Part shown: positions 15,422 to 24,739 of the stretch, in pieces
Layout of the letters: each line of letters opens with the position of its first letter
Numbering within the stretch: position 1 is the first letter of the stretch
DNA from: Gammaproteobacteria bacterium
Lineage (GTDB): Bacteria > Pseudomonadota > Gammaproteobacteria > UBA6429
DNA length: 25,238 nucleotides
Assembly (NCBI GenBank): GCA_003232015.1
Contig: QIKU01000259.1
Location: 1 to 25,238 of the forward strand
Direction of reading: 5' to 3'
Program-made: the position numbers and the translations under genes
Notes under the pieces: generated by a model
Database searches by the model: none
Told to the model about the DNA's origin: nothing
The model's input: only the letters and a program-made list of their open reading frames with translations

Positions 15422-16456
15422 ATGATAGAGCAAGACAGATTAACAGCGGGCACTGAACAAAAACATGAAGATTCACTTGATCATGCTATTCGCCCTAAAA
15501 ATTTAAAAGATTACGTCGGCCAGCCAAAAGTATGCGAGCAAATGGAAATATTTATTCATGCCGCTCGCAAACGACAGGAAGCGCTGGATCATGTTTTAAT
15601 TTTTGGCCCGCCCGGTTTAGGTAAAACCACACTGTCCAACATTATCGCCAATGAATTAGAGGTTAATTTAAAACATACTTCTGGGCCGGTGTTAGAACGT
15701 CCGGGTGATTTAGCGGCACTACTAACCAACCTTGAACCGCACGATGTTATTTTTATTGACGAAATACATCGCCTAAGCCCTATAGTCGAAGAAATATTGT
15801 ATCCGGCAATGGAAGATTACCAACTGGATATTATGATTGGTGAAGGCCCGGCAGCACGTTCTATTAAATTAGACTTACCGCCTTTTACGTTAGTTGGGGC
15901 AACCACACGAGCCGGTTCTTTAACTTCGCCATTGCGGGATCGGTTTGGTATTGTGCAGCGGCTGGAGTTTTATCAACAGAGTGATTTAGTACAAATTGTA
16001 AAACGCTCAGCGCGGATTCTAGGTGTTGAGCTGGATGATACCGGTGCCCTTGAAATTGCAAAACGCTCCCGTGGCACACCGCGAATAACCAATCGGTTGT
16101 TACGTCGTGTGCGAGATTATGCGGAAGTGAAATCCAACGGCGAGATTACTGGTGATGTTGCCGAACGTGCCTTAAATATGCTGGACGTGGATGTTGAAGG
16201 CTTTGATATGATGGACAGGAAATTACTACTGTCGATTATGCAAAAATTTGACGGTGGCCCAGTGGGCGTTGAAAGCTTAGCCGCGGCGATTGGTGAAGAA
16301 CGTGGTACGATTGAAGATGTGCTTGAACCTTTTTTAATTCAGCAGGGTTTTATGATGCGAACTCCCCGGGGGCGTACAGCAACGCAACAGGCTTATCGGC
16401 ATTTTGGTTTAACGCCACCGAATAATCAGGCAGAACAACAAGATTTAGAAATATAA
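15422..16456 (+). CDS. ruvB: Holliday junction branch migration ATPase RuvB
   Basis: The 344-residue AAA+ motor drives branch migration with RuvA. Walker [10 protein letters not shown] is at 62-70, Walker B IFIDEIHR near 110, the arginine-finger region is in [18 protein letters not shown], and sensor 2 sequence is in [18 protein letters not shown]. The C-terminal winged helix includes [16 protein letters not shown] and [13 protein letters not shown]. Length and motifs equal those of the family. AAAGGA overlapping the ruvA stop serves as ribosome binding site. Confidence 0.98.
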   Translation: MIEQDRLTAGTEQKHEDSLDHAIRPKNLKDYVGQPKVCEQMEIFIHAARKRQEALDHVLIFGPPGLGKTTLSNIIANELEVNLKHTSGPVLERPGDLAALLTNLEPHDVIFIDEIHRLSPIVEEILYPAMEDYQLDIMIGEGPAARSIKLDLPPFTLVGATTRAGSLTSPLRDRFGIVQRLEFYQQSDLVQIVKRSARILGVELDDTGALEIAKRSRGTPRITNRLLRRVRDYAEVKSNGEITGDVAERALNMLDVDVEGFDMMDRKLLLSIMQKFDGGPVGVESLAAAIGEERGTIEDVLEPFLIQQGFMMRTPRGRTATQQAYRHFGLTPPNNQAEQQDLEI

Positions 16457-16459
16457 ATA

Positions 16460-16478
16460 GTCATTGCGTCGCAATGAC
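16460..16478. repeat. Interrupted palindrome between ruvB and ybgC
   Basis: GTCATTGCG, one base, then CGCAATGAC: perfect 9-base arms four bases after the ruvB stop. No T tract follows, so it is not a classical terminator. It could be an RNA stem separating the ruv and tol transcripts or part of a dispersed repeat. Confidence 0.6.
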
Positions 16479-16509
16479 CTGATGAATTAAATTACAAAAG
16501 AAATTCTTT

Positions 16510-16911
16510 GTGAATACATTTAACTGGCCTATCCGAATATACTATGAAGACACCGATTCAGGTGGTGTGGTCTATTATGCAAATTATTTAAAATTTATGG
16601 AGCGCGCACGTACTGAATGGCTGCGCAGTTTTTCGATACAACAGGATGATTTGCGTGAACGGTTCGGTATTATTTTTGCGGTGCGTCATGTACAAATAGA
16701 TTATTTACTGCCAGCGAAATTTAATGACGAACTGGTTGTCGAATCGAAGGTCAATAAAAAAGGTAAAGCCAGTATTACCTTTGAACAAACAGTGGTGTGT
16801 GATACAGAAGTATTGGTAAAGGCAAATATTAAAATTGCCTGTTTAGATGTGGATTTATTTAAACCAGTACCCATGCCAGCAGAAATTTTAGAAAAGTTAA
16901 CAGGGGAATAA
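16510..16911 (+). CDS. ybgC: Acyl-CoA thioesterase YbgC (Tol-Pal associated)
   Basis: The 133-residue hotdog-fold thioesterase starts at GTG, with only an A-rich weak ribosome binding site. The active-site region YYEDTDSGGVVYYANYL at 11-27 holds the catalytic Asp16. FMERARTEWLR follows, and the protein ends in the usual VDLFKPVPMP. YbgC hydrolyses acyl-CoA esters and in E. coli is encoded at the head of the tol-pal cluster, as here; a link to phospholipid synthesis at the inner membrane has been proposed. tolQ starts 2 bases after the stop, so the genes are co-transcribed. Confidence 0.95.
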   Translation: MNTFNWPIRIYYEDTDSGGVVYYANYLKFMERARTEWLRSFSIQQDDLRERFGIIFAVRHVQIDYLLPAKFNDELVVESKVNKKGKASITFEQTVVCDTEVLVKANIKIACLDVDLFKPVPMPAEILEKLTGE

Positions 16912-16913
16912 GT

Positions 16914-17594
16914 GTGTCAACAGATATGTCGATAATGCGTTTGGTAATCGATGCCAGCTTTGTAGTGCAATTGGTAATGCTCTTGTTACTATTTGCATCG
17001 GTAATGTCGTGGATTGTTATTTTTATTAAATACTCGGTAATAAAACGCGCAAAAAAATCTGCTAAACGTTTTGAAGACCGTTTCTGGTCGGGTATTGAAT
17101 TAAGTGAACTCTATAAAAGTGTTTCTTCCCGACGAGACCGTTTAAGCGGTGCAGAATCTGTTTTTGAAGCCGGCTTTCGTGAATTTGCCCAGCTTCGAAA
17201 CCGCAAAGGTTTTGATACGATGGATATTGTTCATGGTGCGCACCGTGCGATGCGAGTTGCAACTAATCGTGAACTTGAAAAACTGGAAAATCACTTATCC
17301 TTTTTAGCCACGGTGGGTTCTACCAGCCCTTACGTAGGTTTGTTTGGCACGGTGTGGGGGATTATGAATTCATTTCTGGCGCTCGGTAATGTGCAGTCGG
17401 CTACGATTGCATCGGTTGCACCGGGTATTGCCGAGGCCTTAATTGCAACAGCCATGGGTTTGTTTGCTGCTATTCCGGCGGTAATCGCCTATAACCGTTA
17501 TGTCAGTGATGTTGAACGTTTAACCGGCCATTATGATACCTTTGTAGATGAATTTGCCACCATCCTGCAACGGCAAACACATACTAACCAGTAA
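16914..17594 (+). CDS. tolQ: Tol-Pal system proton channel subunit TolQ
   Basis: The 226-residue inner-membrane protein of the MotA/TolQ/ExbB family starts at GTG, with AGGGGAAT from the end of ybgC as ribosome binding site. The first membrane helix is at about 15-37 (FVVQLVMLLLLFASVMSWIV). A cytoplasmic loop to about 130 follows, then helices at about 133-155 and 165-190, containing SPYVGLFGTVWGIM and the conserved EALIATAMGLFAAIPAVIAYN. With TolR it forms the proton-driven motor that energises TolA during cell constriction and outer-membrane maintenance. Confidence 0.97.
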   Translation: MSTDMSIMRLVIDASFVVQLVMLLLLFASVMSWIVIFIKYSVIKRAKKSAKRFEDRFWSGIELSELYKSVSSRRDRLSGAESVFEAGFREFAQLRNRKGFDTMDIVHGAHRAMRVATNRELEKLENHLSFLATVGSTSPYVGLFGTVWGIMNSFLALGNVQSATIASVAPGIAEALIATAMGLFAAIPAVIAYNRYVSDVERLTGHYDTFVDEFATILQRQTHTNQ

Positions 17595-17621
17595 ACTAAG
17601 CAGTAATCAGGGTAAAATTAA

Positions 17622-18068
17622 ATGCAAGCACTCGTGCCAAGACGACCTAAAAAACGGCCTATGTCGGAAATTAATGTGGTGCCCTATATTGATGTGATGC
17701 TGGTGCTGCTTATTATATTTATGATCACCGCGCCGTTATTATCCGAAGGGGTTAAAGTTGCTTTACCGCAAGCGAACGCAAAGCCAATCACAAAACAGCA
17801 ACATGAACCGGTTATCATTACGGTGAACCGGAAGGGTTTATACTATTTGAATATTGGTGACCATCCTAAAAAGCCGGTGGATGCAACAACTCTGGTATCG
17901 CGTGTTGCTGCGGTTAAACGGCAGCGTAAAAGTACCCTGTCGGTACTGGTGCGTGGTGATCGCCGGGCAAAATACGGTGATGTTGTTAATGTAATGGCGC
18001 TTTTGCAACAGGCCGGTGTTGATGATGTGGGTTTAATTACAAAAACACCCAAGCGAACCCAGCGCTAG
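17622..18068 (+). CDS. tolR: Tol-Pal system subunit TolR
   Basis: The 148-residue ExbD/TolR protein has a short cytoplasmic N-terminus and one membrane helix (about 22-43). PYIDVMLVLLIIFM includes Asp24, the essential proton-carrying residue. A periplasmic domain of about 100 residues follows, ending VDDVGLITKTPKR. Ribosome binding sequence AGGG lies before the ATG, 27 bases after tolQ. It works with TolQ in the motor complex. Confidence 0.97.
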   Translation: MQALVPRRPKKRPMSEINVVPYIDVMLVLLIIFMITAPLLSEGVKVALPQANAKPITKQQHEPVIITVNRKGLYYLNIGDHPKKPVDATTLVSRVAAVKRQRKSTLSVLVRGDRRAKYGDVVNVMALLQQAGVDDVGLITKTPKRTQR

Positions 18069-18092
18069 TCGTTGATGATGATGTTGTAAGTT

Positions 18093-18857
18093 ATGTGGCG
18101 TTTAATCAAGAGTTATCCTAAAGCGGTCGTTTTGGCGGTGATTGTCAATGTTGTTTTTTTAGTGGTGATGGGTGTTAGTTTTCGTTTTATTGACGCCCCT
18201 TCTGTTAGCGTACCGGATGTTCAGGTTGTTAAAGCAGTATTAAAAGATGACTCGATTGCACGTAAACAGGAATTACAGAAGTTAAAGAAAGAACGTGAGA
18301 AGCGGGAGCGCCAGAAAAAATTAAAGCTGGAAAAAAAGCGCAAGGCGGAACTTAAAAAGAAAAAGCTGGCCAAATTGCAGGCGCAGAAAAAACTTGAAAA
18401 ACAGCGGGCTTTAGAAAAGAAACAAATTGAAGAAGAAAATCAAAGGCAATTAGAAGCCGAAAATAAACGCATTGAGCAAGAGAAAGAAAGGAAACGGCGT
18501 GAAGATCAACTAAAGAAAGAGCTGGAATTAGAACAACAGCGTTTATCTGCTGAACGTAAGGCGCGAAATGCAACGATTATTTCAAAGCAGCTGGCAATTA
18601 TTAAAAGCCATATTGAGCAACGCTGGATTAAGCCAGCCAGTACAAAACCTGGAATGGTGTGTGTAATAAGGGTGAGTTTAATACCCAGTGGTGAAGTTAT
18701 TAATATACAGTATATAAAAAGAAGTGGTAATGCGGCTTTTGACCAGTCGGTTTATTCGGCGGTTAAGCGCTCTTCCCCTTTGCCGTTGCCACCAGTAGAA
18801 TATGGTTTGTCCGATCAGTTCAGACAGATCGAGTTGAAATTTGGTACTGATAAATAA
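18093..18857 (+). CDS. tolA: Cell envelope integrity protein TolA
   Basis: This 254-residue inner-membrane protein has a single N-terminal helix (about 13-32) followed by a long Lys/Glu/Gln-rich alpha-helical region (about 48-165) that spans the periplasm. The C-terminal domain (about 166-254) is the TolA/TonB-like fold, with ISKQLAIIKSHIEQRWIKP, SLIPSGEVINIQYIKRSGN and SPLPLP. It connects the TolQR motor to Pal and TolB at the outer membrane. It is shorter than E. coli TolA (about 420), mainly through a shorter helical region. No strong ribosome binding site is seen before ATG 18093. Confidence 0.94.
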   Translation: MWRLIKSYPKAVVLAVIVNVVFLVVMGVSFRFIDAPSVSVPDVQVVKAVLKDDSIARKQELQKLKKEREKRERQKKLKLEKKRKAELKKKKLAKLQAQKKLEKQRALEKKQIEEENQRQLEAENKRIEQEKERKRREDQLKKELELEQQRLSAERKARNATIISKQLAIIKSHIEQRWIKPASTKPGMVCVIRVSLIPSGEVINIQYIKRSGNAAFDQSVYSAVKRSSPLPLPPVEYGLSDQFRQIELKFGTDK

Positions 18858-18924
18858 CACCAGATAATATTGTGTTATTCGTGCTGTAAAGGCATTATCT
18901 AATATAAAATATAAAGAATATATT

Positions 18925-20262
18925 ATGTATAAATTAAATCGTTTTATCCTTTTGCTATTACTTGTTTTTGGTTCGGTGCGAGTGAGCTTTGCTGCGCTTA
19001 CGATTGATATTACGCAAGGCATTGATGATGCCTTACCTATTGCGGTTGTGCCTTTCGCCTGGACGGGCACCGCGCCTGCTCAGGGTGCCACTATTGAAGC
19101 ACCTGAAAATATAGCGGCCATTGTGGCATCGGATTTACGCCGCAGCGGGCGCTTTGCCCCTGTTCCGACCAGTGATTTATTAGGTCGGCCATCACATGGT
19201 TCAGAAGTAAATTACACGGCATGGCGTACATTAGGTGTGGATAATCTGGTTGTGGGACAGATTAAGCCTCTGGCAGATGGTACTTATGAAGTGCAGTTTC
19301 AGTTACTTGATATGTTTAAAGCCGAACAGTTAGTAGGTTACAAAATACGCAGTCGACGTTCTAATTTGCGGCGCACGGCACATCAGATCAGCGACCTGAT
19401 TTATAAAGCATTAATGGGCGTACAAGGTGCCTTTGATACCCATATTAGTTATGTGACGGTGACCAAAAATCGCCGTAATGAAAAAGTTTATCGTTTAGCC
19501 ATTGCCGATTCGGATGGCTATAACGAAAAAATTATTCTAGAAACAAAATCGCCGCTAATGTCGCCAAGCTGGTCACCGAATGGTTTACAGTTAGCGTATG
19601 TTTCCTTTAGCCGGGGTCGCCCTGAAGTGTATGTTCAAAGTATTTTAACCGGACAGGCTAAACGGGTTGCAGCGTTTAAAGGAATTAATGGTGCGCCTTC
19701 ATGGTCGCCCGACGGTAAAAAACTTGCCCTCACTTTGTCGAAAGACGGTAATGCCGAAATTTATATTTATGATTTAAGTCGTGGCACGACCCGGCGGATT
19801 ACCCGAAATAGCGCGATTGATACAGAACCAGTCTGGCTGCCGGATGCATCAGCCATTGTTTTTACCTCGGATCGCGGTAATGGCCCGCAATTATACCAGA
19901 TTGAAGTGAATGCGCAGGGTGCTACGGGGCGGCCTAAGCGGCTGACATTTGAAGGAAGTTACAATGCGCGTGCAAGTGTCTCGCCTGACGGCAAATTTAT
20001 TGCTATGGTACACAGAATCGAAGGCAGTTACCGAATTGCGGTGCTGGAACGGGCAACAGGTTACTTAAGAGTGTTGACCGAGTCACGTTTAGACGAGTCG
20101 CCAAGTTTTGCTCCGAACGGGAGTATGATAATTTATGCCACAGAATATAAGAACCGGGGCGTATTGGCCGCCGTTTCAGTGGATGGGCGGGCAAGACAAC
20201 GGTTACAGTTAAGTCGAGGTGATGTGCGTGAACCCGCATGGTCATTTTTTAAGCAAAAATAA
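18925..20262 (+). CDS. tolB: Tol-Pal system periplasmic protein TolB
   Basis: The 445-residue precursor has a signal peptide (1-23, cleavage after VSFA). The mature N-terminus ALTIDITQG can act as the TolA box. An alpha/beta domain (to about 165) is followed by a six-bladed beta-propeller of PD40 repeats, with SPSWSPNG, APSWSPDG, EPVWLPDA, RASVSPDG and SPSFAPNG spaced about 43 residues apart. It binds Pal in the periplasm and exchanges with TolA. The 67-base gap after tolA is AT-rich and contains a 7-bp inverted repeat AGATAAT/ATTATCT (18862-18868, 18894-18900). Confidence 0.97.
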   Translation: MYKLNRFILLLLLVFGSVRVSFAALTIDITQGIDDALPIAVVPFAWTGTAPAQGATIEAPENIAAIVASDLRRSGRFAPVPTSDLLGRPSHGSEVNYTAWRTLGVDNLVVGQIKPLADGTYEVQFQLLDMFKAEQLVGYKIRSRRSNLRRTAHQISDLIYKALMGVQGAFDTHISYVTVTKNRRNEKVYRLAIADSDGYNEKIILETKSPLMSPSWSPNGLQLAYVSFSRGRPEVYVQSILTGQAKRVAAFKGINGAPSWSPDGKKLALTLSKDGNAEIYIYDLSRGTTRRITRNSAIDTEPVWLPDASAIVFTSDRGNGPQLYQIEVNAQGATGRPKRLTFEGSYNARASVSPDGKFIAMVHRIEGSYRIAVLERATGYLRVLTESRLDESPSFAPNGSMIIYATEYKNRGVLAAVSVDGRARQRLQLSRGDVREPAWSFFKQK

Positions 20263-20297
20263 GTTTAATAATTTAAAATATAACTCAGGAGATTAAA

Positions 20298-20816
20298 ATG
20301 AAAAAACAATTAGGAATTGTTTTATTAGCGGGTGTGTTCGGGCTGTTGGCCGGTTGTTCGTCGACAACAAAAGAAGGCGATGCAGCTAAAGATACAACGG
20401 CAAGCGCAGACTCGACTCAAGGTATGGAAATGGGCAGCGGTGGTATGGCAACCGAAATGCACAGCGGCCAGGCCGATGCATTATCAAAACGGGTTATTTA
20501 CTTTGAATTTGACAGCAGTGATGTAACATCAGAAGCGCGTGAAATTATTGCGGCTCATGCACAAAACCTGTCACAAAATGCAAATTTATCGGTTGTATTA
20601 GAAGGCCATGCCGATGAGCGTGGTACGCGTGAGTATAACGTTGCATTGGGTGAAAACCGTGCAAAAGCGGTGAAACAATTGCTGGTTGTGCAAGGCGTGA
20701 GTCCTTCACAAATTCAGGTGATTAGCTTTGGTGAAGAACGCCCTGCTGCTGTAGGCCACGATGAAAGTGCCTGGAGTTTAAATCGACGGGTTGAACTACT
20801 TTATTCGGGCTCGTAA
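20298..20816 (+). CDS. pal: Peptidoglycan-associated lipoprotein Pal
   Basis: The 172-residue lipoprotein has a lipobox LLAGC with acylated Cys20 and Ser after it, consistent with transfer to the outer membrane. A low-complexity linker rich in Thr, Ser, Gly and Met spans about 23-62. The OmpA-like peptidoglycan-binding domain follows, with VIYFEFDSSDV and EGHADERGTREYN, the latter including the Asp and Arg that bind diaminopimelate, then LGENRAKAVKQLL. AGGAGA precedes the ATG. It anchors the outer membrane to the cell wall and is the partner of TolB and TolA. Confidence 0.97.
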   Translation: MKKQLGIVLLAGVFGLLAGCSSTTKEGDAAKDTTASADSTQGMEMGSGGMATEMHSGQADALSKRVIYFEFDSSDVTSEAREIIAAHAQNLSQNANLSVVLEGHADERGTREYNVALGENRAKAVKQLLVVQGVSPSQIQVISFGEERPAAVGHDESAWSLNRRVELLYSGS

Positions 20817-20861
20817 TTTCGGTTGTTGTTTTCCGAAATGAATTACAGAGAGAGTTTTAAC

Positions 20862-21767
20862 GTGCAAAAAATAGTTATTGGCTTTATAAGTTGTATTTTT
20901 ATTCTGGTTTCAACCAGCAGTTTTGCGCGCGACAAACAACCTCGGCGTTTCACCAGCCACGCTGATACCGATGAAACGGTACAAACCTCATCAGCCCCGA
21001 TTACTGCCCAGCATAAAATGGGGGTTGATGAGCGTTTGCAACGTTTAGAACGTTTAATAAATAGTCAGGGGTTGGTGGATTTATTGTTAAAGCTTGAAGC
21101 TTTGCAAAAAGAAGTACAACAAATACGTGGCGATGTTGAAGTGCAAACGCATATTGCGAATGATTTAAAAAAGCGTCAGCGTGACCTTTATGTCGATATT
21201 GATCGCCGTTTGTTACAAATTGAACGTAATGCCTCTAATGGCAGCAAAGGCAGTGCATATTCTAGTGGTTTTAAGCCTGGTGTTGCCTCGACAGTAAGCC
21301 CGTCTGTAACACAGTCGCCACCGGTTAAACAAGTGGCGCCAGTGGCAAATCGCTCGACGGCACCCAGGTCAGTTGACCCGATTAAAGAACAAAATGCCTA
21401 TCAAAAAGCATTCGATTTGTTGCGCGAATTGCGTTATGAACAGGCGATTAAAGCATACCGCCAGTTTATTCGTGATTACCCTGATGGTCGCTATGCTCAT
21501 ATCGCGCAATACTGGTTAAGTGAAGCCAGTTATGCACAACGGCATTTTAAGCAAGCGATAAAAGATTATCAGGATCTTATTACTAACTACCCGAACAGTC
21601 CTAAATTAGCAGAAGCGATGTTAAAAATTAGTTATAGCTATAATGCACTTGGGCAAAATAAAGCAGCTAAGGAAATGGCTGAAAAGTTACTCCGTGTTTA
21701 CCCGAATACTACTGCAGCCGGGCAGGCGCAAAATCTGCTTAAAAAAATTAAATCGGCTAAACGATAA
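20862..21767 (+). CDS. cpoB: Cell division coordinator CpoB (YbgF)
   Basis: GTG 20862 is preferred over upstream in-frame ATG 20838 because it gives a typical signal peptide (MQKIVIGFISCIF..., cleavage after SSFA at 22) and has GAGAG about 9 bases upstream. The 301-residue protein has an N-terminal coiled coil for trimerisation (about 55-115), a Ser/Pro/Val-rich linker, and three TPR-like units from about 175 (AYQKAFDLLRELRYEQAI, AQYWLSEASYAQRHFKQAI, MLKISYSYNALGQNKAA). CpoB is a periplasmic protein that couples the Tol machine to PBP1B-driven septal wall synthesis. It is the last gene of the tol-pal cluster. Confidence 0.93.
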   Translation: MQKIVIGFISCIFILVSTSSFARDKQPRRFTSHADTDETVQTSSAPITAQHKMGVDERLQRLERLINSQGLVDLLLKLEALQKEVQQIRGDVEVQTHIANDLKKRQRDLYVDIDRRLLQIERNASNGSKGSAYSSGFKPGVASTVSPSVTQSPPVKQVAPVANRSTAPRSVDPIKEQNAYQKAFDLLRELRYEQAIKAYRQFIRDYPDGRYAHIAQYWLSEASYAQRHFKQAIKDYQDLITNYPNSPKLAEAMLKISYSYNALGQNKAAKEMAEKLLRVYPNTTAAGQAQNLLKKIKSAKR

Positions 21768-21849
21768 TTATTTTTAAACACTTCGTGGGGTAGCTCTTCT
21801 TTGTGCCCTTCGCGGTCAATATTTTACTTAACCAGTCTGCTTCTTATTG

Positions 21850-22512
21850 ATGCCTGAATCCAGCCAAAAACTACGCATAACCGAAATATTTTATTCACTG
21901 CAAGGTGAATCGAAAACAGTTGGTTTACCAACCATCTTTATTCGTTTAACCGGTTGCCCGCTTCGTTGCCAGTATTGTGATACCGAATATGCTTTTCAAG
22001 GTGGGGAGTGGTGGAGTTTTGGTGAGATTATTAATGAAGTTAAAAAATACAGTACAGCTTATATTACTTTAACCGGTGGTGAACCTTTAGCGCAAAAGGC
22101 ATCGATTGTGTTATTAAAACAGTTAGTTGATCTTGGTTATAAGGTTTCGCTGGAAACGAGTGGGGCGTTGGATATTCAGGCTGTCGATCCACGTGTAATG
22201 AAAGTAATGGATTTAAAAACACCGTCCTCAAATGAGGAAGGTAAAAATAACTATGCAAACCTGAATTTTATAACGGAACATGACCAGATAAAATTTGTTA
22301 TTTGTAACAGAGAGGATTATAACTGGGCAGTGAGTATTATCGAAAAGTACAAATTAACTGAAAAATGTGAAGTATTATTTTCACCCGTTAATCTGGATGA
22401 TAGTACCAGTATAGTGAAAGATTTGGCAAACTGGATACTTACGGATCAATTAGCAGTGCGTTTTCAAATACAATTACATAAAATGATATGGGGCAATGTT
22501 CCCGGAGTTTGA
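21850..22512 (+). CDS. queE: 7-carboxy-7-deazaguanine synthase QueE
   Basis: The 220-residue radical SAM enzyme carries CPLRCQYCD with the cluster ligands Cys36, Cys40 and Cys43 (CX3CX2C). Also present are EIFYSLQGES at the start, LTGGEPLAQ for SAM binding and LETSGALD. It converts 6-carboxy-tetrahydropterin to 7-carboxy-7-deazaguanine in queuosine synthesis. ATG 21850 is chosen over the adjacent in-frame TTG. No clear ribosome binding site is seen; the 82-base gap before it has no obvious promoter. It pairs with queC downstream; queD, queF and folE are not in the window. Confidence 0.95.
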   Translation: MPESSQKLRITEIFYSLQGESKTVGLPTIFIRLTGCPLRCQYCDTEYAFQGGEWWSFGEIINEVKKYSTAYITLTGGEPLAQKASIVLLKQLVDLGYKVSLETSGALDIQAVDPRVMKVMDLKTPSSNEEGKNNYANLNFITEHDQIKFVICNREDYNWAVSIIEKYKLTEKCEVLFSPVNLDDSTSIVKDLANWILTDQLAVRFQIQLHKMIWGNVPGV

Positions 22513-22569
22513 ATTTTATTCAAAAAGTATTATTTTTATTCAGCAAGTGACAGAAGGTAGAGCTAAGTA

Positions 22570-23238
22570 ATGAGCAAAGCAGTTATTTTATTATCGGGTG
22601 GTCTGGACTCGGTGACTACACTTGCTATTGCACAGTCTCAGGGTTATCAGTGTCATGCATTGAGTTTTGACTATGGTCAGCGGCATCGCTCCGAGCTAGA
22701 TGCAGTAAAACATATTTTGGCCTGCTTTGTGGATGTGACACATAAAGTGATCCATCTCGATCTTGATCAAATGGGTGGCTCGGCACTAACTGATGTTGAT
22801 ATTGCTGTGCCAATGCAGCCGTCAGCCGGTATTCCCGTTACTTATGTGCCGGCACGCAACACAATATTCCTGTCACTGGCACTGGGTTGGGCAGAAGTTT
22901 TGTCGGCAGACGCTATTTTTATTGGTGTGAATGCCGTTGACTATTCCGGTTACCCTGATTGTAGACCTGAATATATCGAGTCTTTTCAATCACTTGCAAA
23001 TCTTGCTACCCGACAGGCGGTGGAAGGAAAAGCCATTAAGCTTGAAACCCCCCTTATTCATTTGAGTAAAGCAGAAATTATTCAGAAGGGGATCCAGTTG
23101 GGTATCGACTACAGCCTGACTGTTTCGTGCTATGCCGCTGACACTGAAGGTCGTGCTTGTGGTGAGTGTGATAGCTGCCGTTTGCGAGCGGCTGGTTTTG
23201 CCGATGCCGGTGTTAGCGATCCTACAATTTATAAATAG
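22570..23238 (+). CDS. queC: 7-cyano-7-deazaguanine (preQ0) synthase QueC
   Basis: The 222-residue ATP-dependent enzyme converts carboxy-deazaguanine and ammonia to preQ0, the next step after QueE. The PP-loop SGGLDS is at 9-14, [10 protein letters not shown] and [17 protein letters not shown] are family signatures, and the zinc site is Cys187, Cys197, Cys200 and Cys203. The ATG is preceded by GAAGGTAGAG. The length is normal for the family. It is likely transcribed with queE (57-base gap). Confidence 0.97.
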   Translation: MSKAVILLSGGLDSVTTLAIAQSQGYQCHALSFDYGQRHRSELDAVKHILACFVDVTHKVIHLDLDQMGGSALTDVDIAVPMQPSAGIPVTYVPARNTIFLSLALGWAEVLSADAIFIGVNAVDYSGYPDCRPEYIESFQSLANLATRQAVEGKAIKLETPLIHLSKAEIIQKGIQLGIDYSLTVSCYAADTEGRACGECDSCRLRAAGFADAGVSDPTIYK

Positions 23239-23343
23239 CTGGCAATTTACCAATAGCAGGCAATTCAACCGCTGACAAGCGAGCAATCATTGGCATTTAG
23301 CGGTGGTTCAGGGGCTGTAAGCTACTTGAATGCAAATCGCAGT

Positions 23344-23362
23344 GTGGTTATTTTATAACCAC
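23344..23362. other. Hairpin downstream of queC
   Basis: GTGGTTA and TAACCAC pair perfectly around a 5-base loop TTTTA. No T run follows on the plus strand, so it is a weak terminator candidate at best; it lies just before the next promoter. Confidence 0.5.
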
Positions 23363-23370
23363 TTGTAGGC

Positions 23371-23399
23371 GTTACATGTGTGAGCCATTTCTGTATAAT
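23371..23399 (+). promoter_or_regulatory. Predicted sigma-70 promoter of the yeeE-like gene
   Basis: A perfect -10 box TATAAT (23394-23399) lies 17 bases after GTTACA (23371-23376, four of six matches to the -35 consensus). Transcription would start near 23406, giving a leader of about 68 bases. The leader contains a small hairpin TTAGCA/TGCTAA at 23429-23446. Confidence 0.6.
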
Positions 23400-23473
23400 C
23401 GCGTGAATTTCATCACAAAATCCGACCATTAGCACGATTTTGCTAAAAAATATAAACTTTTGAGGAACAAATT

Positions 23474-24739
23474 ATGACATTTGAAAGTTTTGCCGCAGGG
23501 CATTCTTTAATTCTTTGGTTAGCCTTTGGTATTGCCCTGATCATGGGTGCCGTTGTTAATAAAACAAATTTTTGCACAATGGGTGCCGTGTCAGACGTTG
23601 TGAATATGGGTGATTCCAGTCGTATGCGTGCATGGGTTTTAGCCATAGCGATTGCCCTGCTTGGTGTGACTATTTTTGAAGCAATGGCATACTTTAGTGT
23701 TGATGTCACACGACCTCCGTACCGTGGAAGTAACTTTGCCTGGTTAGAATATGTCATTGGCGGCATTATGTTTGGTGTTGGTATGACGCTGGGCAGTGGC
23801 TGCGGTAATAAAACACTCATTCGTGTGGGTGGCGGTAACATTAAGTCAATTATCGTTTTGGCCGTTATTGGTGGGTTTGCTTACTATATGATAAACCCAT
23901 TCCCTGGCACGGATAAAACCATTTATTCAGAAATATTTTACCCATGGACAAGTCTTGCTTCGATTAGCCTGGTCGGCAAGCAGGATCTGGGGGGATTAGT
24001 TAACGCTGCAACGGGAATAGACGTTGGTACATTACGCTTAGTCTTTGGTTTATTGATAGTGGCTGCGCTTACTTTTATCGTATTTCGTTCAAGTGATTTC
24101 CGTAGCAACAAAGATAATATCCTTGGTGGAACAGTCGTTGGTCTTGCCGTTTTAGCCGCATGGTACGTCAGTGGAGGATTAGCCACATTCTCAGCGGATG
24201 GCGATACTTACAGCTGGGTTCAGTATGCCAGTGATGACGTTTGGTCGCTGATTGAAGAGGGCAAACGTCCACCTGCTGTTGCTATTCAATCGTTTACTTT
24301 TATTAATCCAATGGGTGAAAACTTTGGTTATTTCTTAAGTGGTTTTAACCCCAGTGTGATTACGTTTGGTTTAATGTCTTTATTTGGCGTTATTTCAGGC
24401 TCTTTCCTGTGGTCACTGGTTACTAAATCTTTCCGAATTGAATGGTTTGTTGATTTTAATGATTTTAAAACACACTTTATCGGTGCTGTCTTAATGGGCG
24501 TTGGCGGTGTGTTGTCTCTGGGCTGTACTTTTGGACAAGGTATCACCGGGGTTTCGACGTTATCTGTTGGCTCAATGATTGCGCTTGCAAGCATCATTTT
24601 TGGTAGCGCTTTAACAATGAAAGTCCAGTACTACAAAATGTGCTATGAAGATGAAGCGACTTTTCCTAAAGCATTAATTACAGCTCTGGTCGATATGCGC
24701 TTTTTACCTGCTGGGATGCGTAAATTAGACGCGATTTAA
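23474..24739 (+). CDS. YeeE/YedE family sulfur-compound transporter
   Basis: This 421-residue polytopic inner-membrane protein has about nine or ten hydrophobic segments. The family's Cys motifs are all present: NKTNFCTMGA (Cys34), GSGCGNKTLIR (Cys110) and SLGCTFGQGITG (Cys351). In the structurally studied YeeE (TsuA), three such cysteines line the path for thiosulfate, so uptake of thiosulfate or a related sulfur compound is likely. E. coli YeeE is about 350 residues; the extra length here is a periplasmic or loop insertion around 140-190 and 240-280. TGAGGAAC lies 8 bases before the ATG. The usual partner, a TusA-like protein (YeeD), is not adjacent. It has its own promoter and terminator and sits between queC and tRNA-Lys. 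Confidence 0.9.
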   Translation: MTFESFAAGHSLILWLAFGIALIMGAVVNKTNFCTMGAVSDVVNMGDSSRMRAWVLAIAIALLGVTIFEAMAYFSVDVTRPPYRGSNFAWLEYVIGGIMFGVGMTLGSGCGNKTLIRVGGGNIKSIIVLAVIGGFAYYMINPFPGTDKTIYSEIFYPWTSLASISLVGKQDLGGLVNAATGIDVGTLRLVFGLLIVAALTFIVFRSSDFRSNKDNILGGTVVGLAVLAAWYVSGGLATFSADGDTYSWVQYASDDVWSLIEEGKRPPAVAIQSFTFINPMGENFGYFLSGFNPSVITFGLMSLFGVISGSFLWSLVTKSFRIEWFVDFNDFKTHFIGAVLMGVGGVLSLGCTFGQGITGVSTLSVGSMIALASIIFGSALTMKVQYYKMCYEDEATFPKALITALVDMRFLPAGMRKLDAI

